64,000 nt of DNA from Himantopus leucocephalus (taxonomy: Eukaryota; Chordata; Aves; Charadriiformes; Recurvirostridae), in the NCBI GenBank assembly GCA_003993805.1, contig RSEF01000001.1:211362855-211426854 (forward strand). Reading direction: 5' to 3'. The notes under the pieces are model-generated. The model was not told the origin of the DNA and did no database searches. It worked only from the letters and a program-made list of their open reading frames with translations. The position numbers were made by a program, and so were the translations under genes. Positions 47,703-61,399 of the stretch are shown here, in pieces. The first letter of the stretch is position 1, and each line of letters starts with the position of its first letter.

Positions 47703-49821
47703 AAGTCTTCCCTGAATTACAGGGAGTGAGTGGCGGCAGGAAAGGAAAAAAAGTGGGGAGGAGGATTTTCTTCAAAAGAAACGTTGAGGTTTAGTCTTGG
47801 GAGCGGGTTAGCCAAGCGTGGAGGTTGTCCTCTGTTAAGACTTAACTGCTGCTGGTAGGAGTGGTGCGTTGCATTCGCCAAATCGCAGGCTGTGGTTTGG
47901 AGATGGACTCTCTGAGCATTTGCTTTAAATTTATGCATATTACTTAATTAGTGCTTCAAATTTCACATCTCTTTAAATGGTGGTGTTTTGAAATCTGAAA
48001 AAAAATAATATGGTTCGTTAAGCATCCTTGGTTTTTCCTCTCTCCCACATTGGCGAGGGAGCTGTTAATACTCGTTTGGTTCTTTATTTGAACCTTTTTT
48101 CTGGCTAGGGAGATTTGAGTGAGAGAAGATAGTGGTATAATTCTCCCCTGGCTTTGTGAAGCTAGGGGAGTTGCTCTGGAGATTTTCTTATCAGATTTCC
48201 ATTTCCAGGGCTGGAGAATAAGAAGGAATCGCAAGCATAATTTGCTTGTCCAGGCTGAATATTGGCTTTTGTCTAAGTGGGTCAGGACAGACTGGGGGGA
48301 AAAGGGGCGTTTTCATCAGAAAAGAGATTCGCATCGTCAGGAGGAAGGCCTCAGTTAATGAGAAATTGCACCTCATCAGCTTTGGAAAAACCTGTATGGA
48401 AATAATTTATGCTGTGTAATTTCTCTGTTCTTTGCAGGTGTTCCTGTTTGTATGCAGAGGTCCTTCCCATTGTTGTCTCTGCATCCCAGCCTGGTAGGCT
48501 GTGCGCTTTAAGTAGAAGGTATAGGGAGCGTAATGCAGATGACTCAAGTATCTTGTGAAATTCCATTACAGGGAGGTAGGAATATTCCCCGCAAACAACT
48601 TTTTTCTGACTGTTTATCTATCAGTCAGTCCATTCAGTGCGTTAAGGATAGTTCAAGAAATTTTGTGGGGTTCTCAGTATGCCACCCTGGGCAAACTAGT
48701 GTTACTGATAATAGGGGAGGTCGTGATCAAGGGGTATTAATTTTAAATGTCTCTCTTAACCACTAGTTTCAAATTCTTATTACAGGATGCTTCTTGCATA
48801 TCAGACACTGGATAACTATCAGTTGGTGCAAAATGGTAGTGTGGGTGATAGTTAATATTGCGTGTTTAGGACGCTGAGAAACTTAACTATTTTATTCTTG
48901 GTATAGACTGTATCAACCATTGATTTATTCAAATATCTGCATTCTCACATTTTATTTAAATTGAAACTAAGCTTTTTTCCTTCTAGGGCATAGTGTTTGT
49001 GACAATCAGGGACTTAAGTTAGGGAGGGGCTGAACAGGGTGTAAGTGATGGTGCTCAGGATAAGAGATGGAAGTCAGTGCTCTAAATCTAGAAAAGCATC
49101 TGAAATCTTCCCTGAACGTCCTTGATTACCCAAATTAGAGTAAGATACATAAACAGATACAACCTCCTGATTAAACACCTTTTTTTTTTTTTTTTTCTTG
49201 TTAGTGACTCTCTCATACTTCTCTCAGGTAAGCATCTTTTTTTTTGTTAGACTGGCAATGGATTTCTAATGGATTCTGAGCTCGGTACCCAACCTAGTGA
49301 ACTTGGTAACAGCATGAGGCTACCTGCAGTCCCCTGCCTCAGGGGGTCGGGTGCGGAGACATAATAATGGAGAGAAATACAAAGTATTCCTGGCTTCATG
49401 TGTTGTGAGTACACTGGAACTGAAGGGATAAGCCTGGGTCACACAAGAAGTAAGGTCCTCAGATATTTGCTCCATATTGTGTGGTCAGTGCGTGGACCAC
49501 CTTTAGGGTTGGGGTTTAAGTCTTCCAATGTACACAAATGTCAGGTCTACATGTATGAAAGCCAGGAGAAATAACATTCTTGAGAATTATATGGAACCAT
49601 AGGTCTCTACTATCTCTTCAAGCGCAGAAGACATTTGGAAGAAAAGTAAAAGGTGACTTTAAATTTAGGTTTTCATGTATTCACAATGAGCAATAAACTC
49701 ATAAATACAACCAGTATGTCCCAATTGCTGCACTTTGGAATCAAAATGCATAATGGTGTGTCTGTTTTGAAGCATGTTAAATTTGAACTTAGTTTTGACA
49801 TTAAACTAGAGAGAATTGTAA

Positions 49822-50078
49822 ATTCTTTCAGAGTCAATTGATAACCTTAAAGGATCAGTTAAATTCTTCCTTAGAAGGGAGGAATGATTGCAAGGATGAG
49901 TCCTCATTTAACGTGTTCACACAAAAATGACCATTAAATGTGACTTGTGNATTCTTTCAGAGTCAATTGATAACCTTAAAGGATCAGTTAAATTATTCCT
50001 TAGAAGGGAGGAATGGTTGCAAGGATGAGTCCTCATTTAACGTGTTCACACAAAAATGAACATTAAATGTGACTTGTA
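49822..50078. repeat. direct duplication of 128 bp around single N (49950), likely assembly artefact
   Basis: Bases 49,822-49,949 recur at 49,951-50,078 (offset 129) with about four substitutions. The copies abut the N exactly, as at the other N sites. Confidence 0.9.
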
Positions 50079-53000
50079 TGTTACTTGAGAATTAAGAATT
50101 TGTGCTTCTGAGCAATTCCACGCAACCTAAGTAAAACAGAGTTATGTTGATGATACCGAAGAAGTGCTAGCTGTCTTGGTGTAAGCCATTCTTAGAGCAG
50201 TACAGAGCTGCTTACTCAAAATCATCTTTTATCTGTGTCTGGGCTGTTTACTACTGCATTGGATTTGCTCTGGCTGATACCAACAAAACAACTGAAAGCT
50301 AGCATATGTTCTCTCCTCTGTATGAATTGTACAGTTAAAAAGTATTTAATAAGACAGTATCTTAACAGCGTTGAACCTAATTTAATAGCATGTGCTTGTA
50401 AATATGTTTAATATCTCTTCCTTTAGCATGTGGTGAAGGGAATATAGTTACATTATTGGTTAAATGTATCTGGAGGGGTTTTGGCCATATGGTTCTAAAT
50501 CTGTTTTAATGTAATTATCCCTATTAACTAAAAAAATAAAAAATATTCCCTCCGAGTTGATTGACATTCTTCTCAGTAAAGCACCCTCGTTGCTGATTAG
50601 AGGTGTGGAAATAATAATTTGTTCTAGCATTTAGAAATTTGATTAGACCTCTAATGAAATGGAGCGCCTACACGCTGTCTAAATATTCTACCTGACACCG
50701 GTTGGATCTCATCCAGAATGGAAGAACACTTGAAATGTTGCCTTACTACAATACGTTTTGTGTCTTGAAATCAACCGTGCCGCCTGCATGCAAATACCCG
50801 CTGGCCGTTCAGCAGGCAGAGTCAACCTTGACCCTCCCTGGAGATAGGCATGAGGATTTGATTATTCCACTGAGCACTCACTGCCTTACTGCAATAATTA
50901 GCTTAGAGTTAGAAAATTAAGGCGACTGTTTGTGTGGAAGCACCCATGCTAACTCAGTAAGCTGGGCTCTGGAATGGGTGCGAACATAGGTTATGCATAG
51001 TATGAGGTGTATATGAGGCAGAAGCATGCTGTTCACAAGATGTCACTGTTCCTGTGTAGTAATAAGTTAATAACGATGCACTATAAATGAAAATTTAAGG
51101 TTGAAGTACCACGTTTCTCTCCCCGTTACGAGCTGGCTTGTTCTGTTGCCTCCAAAGGCTGATTGAGACACCCGTTGGGTGCCGTGGCAGCTGTTCCAGC
51201 ACCCATGTTTTAAGTCCTCTTCAACACGTGTGCAGCAGTTTTCACTGCAGAGCATTACTGCCAGAAAACTCTCAATCAGGACTCTTCGTTAGCATCCTGC
51301 GCTGGGAACTTCCAGTCCCTAGTGGTAGGAAACGCATTGAACCAACACTTGAGGTGCATGATGTTCAGTAGTCAGCAGCTCATTTTGACTGGTTAGCTTC
51401 TTCCTCTGAAATACAAAAGATAAGTTCTAATGCATCTGCACTAGAATCAGGTACAGCCTTTTGTCTTCTTCCTTGTAGGGTTTTTTTTTTTCCATTCTGT
51501 TTCTCCACCACATTTAATATTTTTACGTTTTGCAGTCTCCACTTGTAAACAAATACAGTGGAAGCGTTGAATCAGAAGAACTTCAACTAGTTTATGCTGT
51601 ATTAATGCTTCAGAAGACTTCAGAATTTTTTTTCACCTTGTGTTCCTTGCAGAAAACCCAAACAAACTGTTCAATTGCATTATTAGTTTAAGTTTTGCGT
51701 TACTGGGGAAAGATTGGATGAGGCAGTAACATCAGGGATCATGCAGGTAGAACCTGCTTTGAGATGTGACTTTTATTCCCGTAATTTAAAGCTTGTTGAC
51801 TTGCTTCAACGCTGGTGCTTCACAAGTAGTTAGAAGAAAAGGTGTGTTGGTTGAAAAGGTCAACTGTAGTGTAATTAAAGGCTGAAGGAGCCTGCTGCTG
51901 GTGTTGGAGTTCTTCAGGGGAGATGGAACTTGGTGCTTGTTACACCTGAGCAGGGGACGAGTGGACAAAGAGCAGTCTGCACGGAGGGAGGGTGTGCTGG
52001 AGCCGTCTTTCACATGCATCTTAGAAAAATGACATGGGAATAGAGGTGGAAGGAAGGTCTCCCTCCATGCCCCTGCTCTTTAGGTCACTTATGCAAAAGG
52101 TATTAGATAAAGCTGTAGTTACTTGACCTATTTATCCAACAGAAACTTGCAGTACAAGCAAAAGCAGTTTGACTCTCCGGCGCTGTTGCTGTTTTGTATG
52201 GGACACTCCTTTGGGTTAAGCTGTGCCTCATGAATACTTAAGGCAGCATCCAGCCATCCAACGTGAGTAATTCATCTTGTTTGAGAAGCCGGGTCTGCGG
52301 CGTCGGTTCTTGTTCCCTGGAAAAGTTGGAATACCCGTTGCATGGTCTGACTTCTGTCTGTATAGAGCTAAGCTGGGTGCAAATAAAGGCTGTGAAAGTG
52401 TCTCTTAGGAATTAGGTTTACTCTGATTCAGAGGTCTCAGTTTGGGTTTGGTGACTTCATTCAGAAGAAGGGCAAGTAGACTGGAACGCAGTGGAGGGTC
52501 TCATCAGGCAACGCACATTAATTGCTCTTCCATACCTACAGAAGTCTTTATTCAGGCAGAGTATAAAATAAGTGGGTTTATTATTTCTCTCGTACTTGCT
52601 GGTGATTTTTTTTGTACAGTCATTAAGTCACTAAAATGTAACCAAAAGTCCTCTTAGTAAAAGTGTAGGCAGTAATCTGAGGAGACAGTAGCGCCTGTCA
52701 GCTCCAAGGTTGGAGGTAAATCTGAAGTTCTGCCAATCTGCTGACATGGACGGCTGAAGAGAGCAGGAATAGCCCATCTGTCACTGGACACATCTGTGTA
52801 TTTACATGCAATAAATCTTCTGTAACAGTTATGAGTCTTCATTTTTGAAAATCAGCATCTCTTTTAAGCTCTGTCAGGAGAATACATTTGTACCTAAGGT
52901 CTTTGCTGCTACCGGCTCAGCCACATTAAGTCAGTGTGTTTTGGAGATTGTATCTCAGTAATGACTCACTTTGGTAAGACGTAGCTTAAGATGTAAAATG

Positions 53001-54370
53001 CTCTTTAAAAAAAGAAGAAGAAAGAGGAAGAAACTGCCTGACTGCAAGTATTGTTATGGTTGTTCCAGCAAGTTGGTGGCTTTCGGATGTGCTTCCAAGA
53101 TGAAGCCTTTCCTCTGTCGGTCTCTTACCCAAACCTCTCCCATCCTAAGTTAGCGTGTCAGCTCCTTGCTCATTGTAAAACGGTGTCCAGCCTTTGCAAG
53201 CAAGAGAAATAATTTGCTCTAATTGGTGACTATTTTAGAATTTCCTATCAGGTGAAGAATCAAAAGGGCTCACCGGTGGTTTTCCATCTGTGGCCCTAGC
53301 ACCTATAAGAATTCTCTGGACTTCTTTCAAGGAGACTGTGTAAGAAACCTTATTTCAGTAAACTCAGAGGCATGGTGTAGATGCCACCTCCTTCTGAAAA
53401 ATGCTTACGAGTCAACTAATCAAAAAAGGCTTAAACTCCTGGCTTAGACAGCAAGGCGCTTGCTCTTGGAAATTGTACCTCTAGGCTAGAGGTAAAGCGT
53501 GTTAGTCAGGGAGATTTTATTTTTCGTCTGGCACGTTCCTTCTGTTTGAGTCATCGACCAAAGAAAGATGGCAAAAAAAAGGTGCTTCTCTTAAAGCAGG
53601 AGGACGTTGCTCCTTTTGGATGTCCAGAGGGACTATCCCTTTCCAGGCAGAGATGTGAGAACAACATCAATGTTCCGTACGTTACTTGAACTGTAACAAA
53701 GATGCTCAGTGGTCATCAACTGTACATGAGCATTCATGTGGGAAACCTGTGCCAAGGGGACTTCTCATTTTTTTAAAAGCTTTTCAGTGGGTTAATTTTT
53801 GAAATTTTAAGGAACATCGGCCACAAGTTCTATTTGCTATAAACTAGAAACATTATGTCAGCCCCACGTTTTAATATTTTTATGTCTGCTTGAATTTTAA
53901 CGTGAACAGCTTAGCTAATGTTCCTCATGGTGAGATAGCATAGCCAGTATCTGCTTATATTCTTCCAGGTGGGTACCATCAATCTAAACAAACATCATCT
54001 GCCCATCAAGTGAGTAGGAAGGGTACGTATTTACATTGTCTTCATGTTTTAACTCTTCAGGGTTTTTTTTCTTAACCTTTTTCAGATCTAAATTGATGTG
54101 ACTTCTGATGATGCACATTCAGAAAGGGGGAAAAAATAACATTTGCTTCCTAAAAACAGTGTTAGTAAATAATTGAAGTGTAATGTACTCAAGATGATGA
54201 AGTAAATGATATGATACCACCTGTGTTGAACAGACAGTGTAGGAATGCACTCACCCAGGCACTAAGTTCCATAATGTGGGCTGCATCTTCTAGACTGGAT
54301 TAGCACAATGCTTGTTTCTACAACGGTCCAGTTTAGTTGAAATGTCTCTTTTTTTGAGTGGTGCCAATTC

Positions 54371-54652
54371 ATAGAATCAAAGAATCATAGAATTGTTAAG
54401 GTTGGAAGGGACCTTTCAGATCATCTAGTCCAACCATTAACCTAACCTGACAAAACCACATCTAAACCATATCCCCAAGTACCACGTCTACCCTTATTTT
54501 AAACACCTCCAGGGATGGCGAATTCACCACCCCCCTGGGCAGCCTATTCCAATGTTGGATAACCCTTTCAGTGAAAAAATTTTTCCTAATATCCAACCTA
54601 AACCTCCCCTGACTTAACTTTAACCCATTTTCTCTCATCCTAACTAATTCCT
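54371..54652 (-). mobile_element. CR1 3'-end fragment, antisense
   Basis: The reverse complement of the CR1 3' UTR is clear. It reads from ATAGAATCAAAGAATCATAG (terminal repeat) through GGTTGGAAGGGACCTTTCAG, ATCTAGTCCAACCATTAACC, and CACCCCCCTGGGCAGCCTAT to TTTCTCTCATCCTAAC. It is about 280 bp and very close in layout to the plus-strand copy at 10,962-11,237. It is the only minus-strand CR1 seen in the window. Confidence 0.95.
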
Positions 54653-57600
54653 ATCTATATTAGAAAATATATTTCATTTTTTAATAGCATTTATAAAATA
54701 AATAGTATTCTTGAACTGATCTGCTGCAGATATATATTATAACAGCATTAGAGCATGTGTAGTGGGTCAGATCGAAACTCTGTATCCTCCTGTCTCTGTC
54801 GGTGGTCAAGGAGCGGTGTCTAAGGAAGGGGACACAAAATGGAGCAAGTTCATTGTGACAGTCCCTCGGCACTGTCTCCCAGTCTCCAAGTGTTTGCAGC
54901 TTGAAAACTTCCTGAGCTGGAGGTGGTTTCTCCATATTTAATAACCATTCTTGCATTTCTCTTCCATGAACTCGAACTTTTAAACTTTTAAACACTTCTA
55001 AACACACGCGGACTTCAGGTGTCCGCAGCATCTTAAGGCAAGGGTTTCCGCAGCTTAGTTCCACATTGTGGAAAAGGTTAAGTACCTCTGCTTGAGCTTG
55101 TCACCTGCTGGTTGGTTCCTAATCCTTTTATTGGAGGTGGTAAAAGCACACTATGCATGGACTGTGACAGCCAGGATCAATTAAAATATCTTGACATGCT
55201 TGTGACAGCAAGCTCAGCAGTTCTGAGTGGCTTTCCAAGACTCAAGCTACCGTGTCTCGCAATCCTACGTGAAAAGGATGGCAGAAAGCAAGCTGGGGGG
55301 CTCCAGCACTCAGCTGAGCACATTTCCCTCTTTTATCTGGGTGAGAGAATTTGTTTTTCTGAATTTTGGCAAGTTACTTCCGTGACTCTTAAGATAGTTC
55401 CTGCACACAGATTTAAAATAACTGCTGTGATCATTCTGTACATAAAATGTGTGGGAAAGGCAGTTTGAAAACCCATGCTTCTGCCATCTGCTTGACTTTC
55501 CTATGTCTCAGAATAGAATTTGGTTTTATATAGTACCCGGTAAGTGAAGGGTGCTCGGGAGCATGTTTCTGTAGCAGCGTATTCTGGGACACTGTTTGTT
55601 TGCTCAGTAGGAGTTTTTATTGAGCTGAAAACTCTACAAGGACACAGACTTATCAAGAGGGAGCGTCGGCAGGGACACGCGGTGAGTTTACTTCTGGAGT
55701 GTGGGCTTCTGCGATTTTGCCTTTTCCTTGAGATGCGGCGAAGAAGCACTGTGATACACTCCAGGCAACAAAATGCTCCTGTGCAGCGGCTGCGCTGCCC
55801 TTCTCCTAAAATTCAAACTTTCCACTTACACATCCTGGCTCGATGGTTCTCACCAGTTGGCGGGACAGGGGAGCAGGCAGAGCACATTTTAGGAGAACAG
55901 CCACAAGAAGTGAGAGCTGTAACCGAGGAGGAGTGACACTGCGTGGTGAGAAGTAGTGGAAGTGCCTGGGAAGCAGGACTGTGTGGTCCAAGAGTTCATA
56001 GCTACAGGTCAAACGGCTTTTCACATTGGGAAGATCCCCAGCCTTTGCCTTCTTGAGTTAAACTCGCTGGTTGATTTCCACACTCTGCTAGGAAAGATTT
56101 TTCAGTGTTTGGTAGTTCGTAAACATGTAGTGTTTGACGATAGTCACAAACATTGCTTGGCTGACACTTCAGCCAGCAAAATACCTTGCGTGGCCAGGGC
56201 ACCAGTGCAGCTTTGTTGCTGCTGCTAGGCTGTCATCCAAGGAGCTGGAGCTGGGGAGGAGAGAATTTTAGCAAGCTGGTGCAGAGGTCAGAGCCCAGCT
56301 CCCTCCCCTGCAACTGCGGGAGGATCGAGATGCTAATCGGAGGAGGATATTGTTATTATTTTTTCTGTTGAAGTGCAAAAGTAGGACTCTATACTTGCTG
56401 TGAGAAGACCTCCTCATGATACTATTCAGTCTGAACTGTCTCCCTTCATCGTTTCAACTGAAAACTCAGCACTGGCGGAGTTAACGTTTGTCTGGCTTCT
56501 CAAGGAGGTTGTGCAGCTGAGCTCCGTGCGCCTGCCTGGCTTAGCAACTGTTCACCAAGGACTTCTGTAAAACTACTGCTAGCCAAGGACTTCTTTAAAG
56601 CCAGCTTTAAATGTTTCTAGAAGAGCAGCAGACGTGCTAGTGACTGCACTGCAGACGTAACCTTAAGAGTCTTACCCTTGGTGAAAATTTAAATCTCAAT
56701 GTTTTAAGATGCACTGCACCTGAATTGTGTCTCTCTCTGCTCTCTTGTAATGAAGGCGACGGCAGTGCCGAAGAGGAGAGGTGAGAGAATGCAGCCTTGA
56801 TGCCAGTCCCTGGTTAAACAATTCTCCCAGTCTGCTTTTATAGTAACCTGCAGTTAAGTGCATCTTCCTTTCTGTAAACCGTCGGTGAGCGTGATCTCTG
56901 CTGGAATGCTGTAGCACTTCAGGATGTTCCAGCATGAGTTGCAATGGAGTCTGTTAAAGGTTTTTCTTTAAAACATATTGTTGGAGGATTTTGCTGTGTA
57001 ATGCTCTTATATAATATTTTGAACATTTAGCATCTTTGAAATAATTTTTAAAAAAAAACCCAAAACACTTCCTTCACAGTAGAAGGATGCCATTATGAAT
57101 TTACAGTATGGATGAATACCATTCAATTTTGCTTGCTTACAAGGCATGTGTTTTCAGACAATATGTCTACTAAAAATTCGGTAGAGCATCGTTGGGAGGC
57201 AGTTCTGCCAGAGATACATGACGAATTTACATAACCCTAGGAGTCTTTCTCTCTTTTTTTTTTTTTTTTAATATCCACCAGTTATGCCTCTCCGATTGGC
57301 AGCGTGCCCAATAAATCAAATGTGTGTGTGGTTATGAATTGAAGTATTTAACCATTCAATTACTGTATTATACAGAGGCTGTGCTATCAGTAGTTCATTC
57401 AGGTATTAATTCGGGCCTGTCAAAGCAGCTGCTGTTTTATCTGTACTTTCTATCAAACGTTTGTTCTACCTGTTGGCAGTGGTTTGCTGCGTGGATCGAA
57501 CGGGGAAGTGGATACCGTCTCTCCGTGGGAGGACAGAGACCACATAGGTGACCACAGCTGCTGCCCCTACCCACGCTGAGCGTGCGGACTCCGAAGCACG

Positions 57601-58148
57601 TGGGACCCCGCTGGCAGAGCAAAACCCAGCTTGGTTAGCTGGGCTGTGCTGGGGCAGGACCAGGCAGCCCTCTGCATGGGAGGCGGTGGATTAAAGGATG
57701 TGCCGTGCTGCTTCAGAGGCTCTTTGTTAGCAAGCGGCGTTGCTGTCCTGGCTGATGATGAGGCAGATTAGCTCGATGCAGTTTTGCCAATTTAGTGGCT
57801 AGAGGCATGTTCCCCAAATGAGATAATATTGATCTGTCTCAGTGTGTCAGACTTGGATTAAGTGTGAAGGTGGAAGTGGGCCAAGGTACAGATAAAACAA
57901 GTCCCAGCTTAAACTGCTGAAGTTTTCCATTGTAGCTTTTGCCCTTGATATCTGATGCTGTTGAAACATAGAAAATGCTCTTCTGCTGTGCTCGTAGAAT
58001 TTTGAGTCATCTTGATGATTACAAGATATTCTGTCCTGAGGGCATTTCTTGGGGAGCATACAAACTCCAGTGTTACCATTGGGTGTACAGGGAGGGAAGG
58101 AGGCGAGGTTCTCCAGGGACTGATAAGAGGGAAGCTTTGTTTCTCTCT

Positions 58149-58179
<31 letters not shown>

Positions 58180-60494
58180 TCTTTTTTTTTTGAAGGCTGA
58201 AGTAGACCAGAAGACCATTTGTTGTCTGCTGGTGGTACGTGTCTTGCCTATCTTTACACCACTAAGTTTCACCTGGTTAGACATGGATTCCTGTTAGGCT
58301 ATGGAGGAAAATGAGGCCCTTCCGTGGTACAGTTGATGTCATCCTGAGTTAGACGTCACCTTTCTTTTTTGGTTGTAACCAGTGTCCAGCTGGCTCTGAT
58401 TTGAGTGCCTGCATTTGGTCAGTTGAGTTTCACCGTCGGTATCTGATAAGGACTGGGGCATGGAGAAGAGCTCCGATTTTGAGGTTTGACTTCAATTAGA
58501 TGGAAGTGAATCTCTATCAGGAGGGAAGTAAGATAAGTGGCTGTTTGTCTCTCATCTTTTTCATGTATTTGTAATCGATAGTCAGGTTTGACTGGTGACA
58601 TCTTTAGTTGACCAAATGTTCTTAAGAAGATCTTTCCATCTTTCCAGTCAGGAGCCTCAGCCTTACTTTCTCATTAGACGTACTCTGTACTTCTGTGACA
58701 CCAACATTAGGTTACAGGTCTGTCTCTTATTCAGTATATTCAGGTCTATTCTGACAAAAATGCAAAACGCAATTCAGGGTTCTTAAATAAAGAAGTGTTT
58801 TGCAGCACACCCTTTACTCTGATGCGGGACTTGCAGTCCTTGCCTGTCTGCTCCCAGTTGCAACTGAAGGTTGGATTTGGGTAGTAGAAATTATCTCCAG
58901 GATAGGGAGAGTGATACAACAGAAGTAGGACAAAAAGAGGATGTAGATGTAGGCTTTCTTTATGAAAAAGGAGATAGACTTTTGTGCCAGTAACTGCACG
59001 TTCACTTGAGTTTTTCTCCCGTAGGTTGAGTGTACCAGATATCTTTCAAATATCAAGGAACCACTGTTGGACTTCTGCTGCCTGGTCATCCATCTTGGGT
59101 TGGGTAGAAATTGCTGCCCTTTGGTTTCTAATTAGTGTGGATTGTGTTCTTAATAGCTGGTGGAGGGATGGGAACTTGGGATAGGCTTCCTTTTATTGTG
59201 TGAAATGCAAAAGGGCTGTAACCTGTTACCAAAGCAAAAGCTCCCCTCAATTGTACTGCACTGGCTCTCTTCCCAGCTCCTTGCAACACTTCATCAGCTG
59301 TTAGGCACAAAGATGCCAAATTCTTAATGTTAAAAGTGACTGTCTTAAGTATTTTGAAATACTGTTCCATAAAAAAGATTTCCTACTGTTTGACTTCCTC
59401 TGCTAATTTTCATCTTTATCGCTTAGTTTGCATTTTTGGAGTTGTACAGTCTGTTAAGAGGAAGAAACCGTTGCAAAATCACTTGAAATACCCTTAACAA
59501 ATGACTGTAGGCTAGGACTTTTACTTGGTGAACTCTTAACATTTTGACATTGTTTGTTCTGAACACCTCTTTTATTGCTTCTGGAGCTATGTCCTGGGTT
59601 TAATTATAGGAATGGGTCAGTCGTAAAGAGGAGTTCTGCACTGTCAGCAAATAAAGTGTTGTGCATCATTCAACTTACTCCTCTTCACATTTTCTCTTTT
59701 GTCCTTTGGCTTTTCTCTCTCTCTGGATATTGTTTTGAAAAACAGGACACTAAAGTTTATTTTTCTAATGTGTATCCAAATTTTTGAACTTGCAGCACAA
59801 ACTTAATTTGAGATGAATTGCAGATATATTCTGAAGCTATAAAGCTCCTGATTTTATTACATTAGATGCCATAAACAGATTTTTTTCTTTAAAAAAATGA
59901 TACATCAATAAATGTTTGTCAATAAATTCCAAAATTTCACACCTTTGGTGAATACACTTTTTTGTTCTTGTCAATCAGAACCTCCCAGGAGTACTGACGT
60001 GTGAAGGCGAGTAAACTGTGTCCATTTGGTTTTCCTTTTAGCCAGCAAACTATGTGTAGCTTAAAATACTATATTAATCCCCTATAAACTTAAGAAAAGT
60101 GTTCAAGTTTCCACCTGAAATGAATTGGGTGCGTCCTAAACTTCTGACACGTTTCTAAACTTCTCTTCCTCTGACTAGGTGAATAAATTAAAAGCCAACT
60201 TGGCATACATAGAAATAAACAAAATCCCTCTCGCATCCTAAGGAAGGGTTTGAAAAATAGTAGAAGCTAAGATACAATCAGTGGTCAAATAATTTTTTTT
60301 TTCATGCTTTCTTGTCTTCAGCGAGCGTAGAATGAGCAGACAATGAGTAATTGTAAAACTGTGCTAGGCATTAATGAAGCCCAGAGAATTTGGCTGTGAT
60401 CAGAGCACATGGAGGTGGACCCTGCTCTGGGATCCAAGAACCAAGAGTGGAAAGGCGTTCAGTAAGCAATGACGNCAGTCCTGAGTAATGTGCT
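54653..60494 (+). other. presumed intron 1, distal part; nothing coding recognised
   Basis: No exon supported. Simple tracts: T19 at about 57,251-57,269 and a pyrimidine (CT/T-rich) tract at 58,143-58,192. Open frames here lack splice context and similarity. Confidence 0.45.
58143..58192 (+). repeat. polypyrimidine T/C-rich tract
   Basis: About 50 bases composed only of T and C. On the minus strand it creates an artificial Lys/Arg-rich open frame, which should not be annotated. Confidence 0.9.
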
Positions 60495-60588
60495 CTAGGC
60501 AATCCTGCTTTGGCAGGGGAGTTGGACTAGATGATCTCTAGAGGTCCCTTCCAACTCTGAAAATTCTGTGATTCTGTGATTCTGTGAA
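60495..60588 (+). mobile_element. CR1 3'-end fragment (short)
   Basis: It contains GGGGAGTTGGACTAGATGAT, then AGGTCCCTTCCAACTCTGA, and ends in three ATTCTGTG terminal repeats. About 90 bp. It starts 20 bp after a single N (60,475), so part of the element may be missing from the assembly. Confidence 0.92.
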
Positions 60589-60589
60589 G

Positions 60590-60828
60590 ATAAATCTGAG
60601 ACTGGGACAAAATTGATGCCTTTGGGGAAATTCAGCCCCAGATCAGGAGTCCTAAACCCAGTTTGCCACTCCCACCCTCAGAGTCCAAATCCCTGGTGCA
60701 GCCAGCACNATAAATCTGAGACTGGGACAAAATTGATGCCTTTGGGGAAATTCAGCCCCAGATCAGGAGTCCTAAACCCAGTTTGCCACTCCCACCCTCA
60801 GAGTCCAAACCCCTGGTGCAGCCAGCAC
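60590..60828. repeat. direct duplication of 119 bp around single N (60709), likely assembly artefact
   Basis: Bases 60,590-60,708 recur at 60,710-60,828 (offset 120) with one visible mismatch (T at 60,690 versus C at 60,810). The copies abut the N exactly. Confidence 0.92.
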
Positions 60829-61368
60829 AGCCCAGCAGGTAACCGGGCTCACCAGTCACTAGGCTTGAGGGCAATCCAAACCTCACGGCAGGTGCTGTGA
60901 CCAGTGCCACGGTGCCCAGCACCTGCATTAAGTACCAATTTGGATGCTTAGGGGTATCCAGGGCATCCATGGGGACTGGCAGACACTGTACGTACCTATG
61001 GGAAGCCCATTCCCTTCTGGGGCGGTGGTTGGATGCCAAGCAGGAGACTCCAGGAAGGTTTGAATGGCGCTCAACTCCTGTTTTTAATGACACTGCACCT
61101 TGCTCTTGCTTTCTGCTGGAGGAGGACTTTAGGCACCTTGTGGAAATGGAGACATCTCCATGTAAGTGTCCCAATGATGGACTTGACTCCAGATTATTGC
61201 CGCAGATGATAACGTGTGTTACAAAGACATAGACCACTGAATTTAATAACAAAGATCCTTAGAAATGCTAGATGGTAGCAAAATTGCTTGTAGATTATAA
61301 GAAAAAGTGTAATAAATAAGAAATACATACGCATCACCTCCCNAAAAAAAAAAAAAAAAACACCCCCC

Positions 61369-61399
<31 letters not shown>

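Larger units (their letters stand above)
46354..54366 (+). other. presumed intron 1, middle part; nothing coding recognised
   Basis: AT-rich with short simple repeats: a CAA-rich patch at 47,668-47,702 and T17 at 49,180-49,196. The false duplication at 49,822-50,078 lies here. No convincing exon. Confidence 0.45.

Noticed and set aside
48426..48500. Good-looking splice acceptor (TTCTGTTCTTTGCAG) that could begin exon 2 of the CpG-island gene
   Set aside because: In phase 0 the frame hits TAG within about 20 codons and no matching donor lies before it.
57847..58284. 145-codon minus-strand frame with a long Lys-rich stretch
   Set aside because: The Lys/Arg run is a translation of the T/C simple tract at 58,143-58,192.
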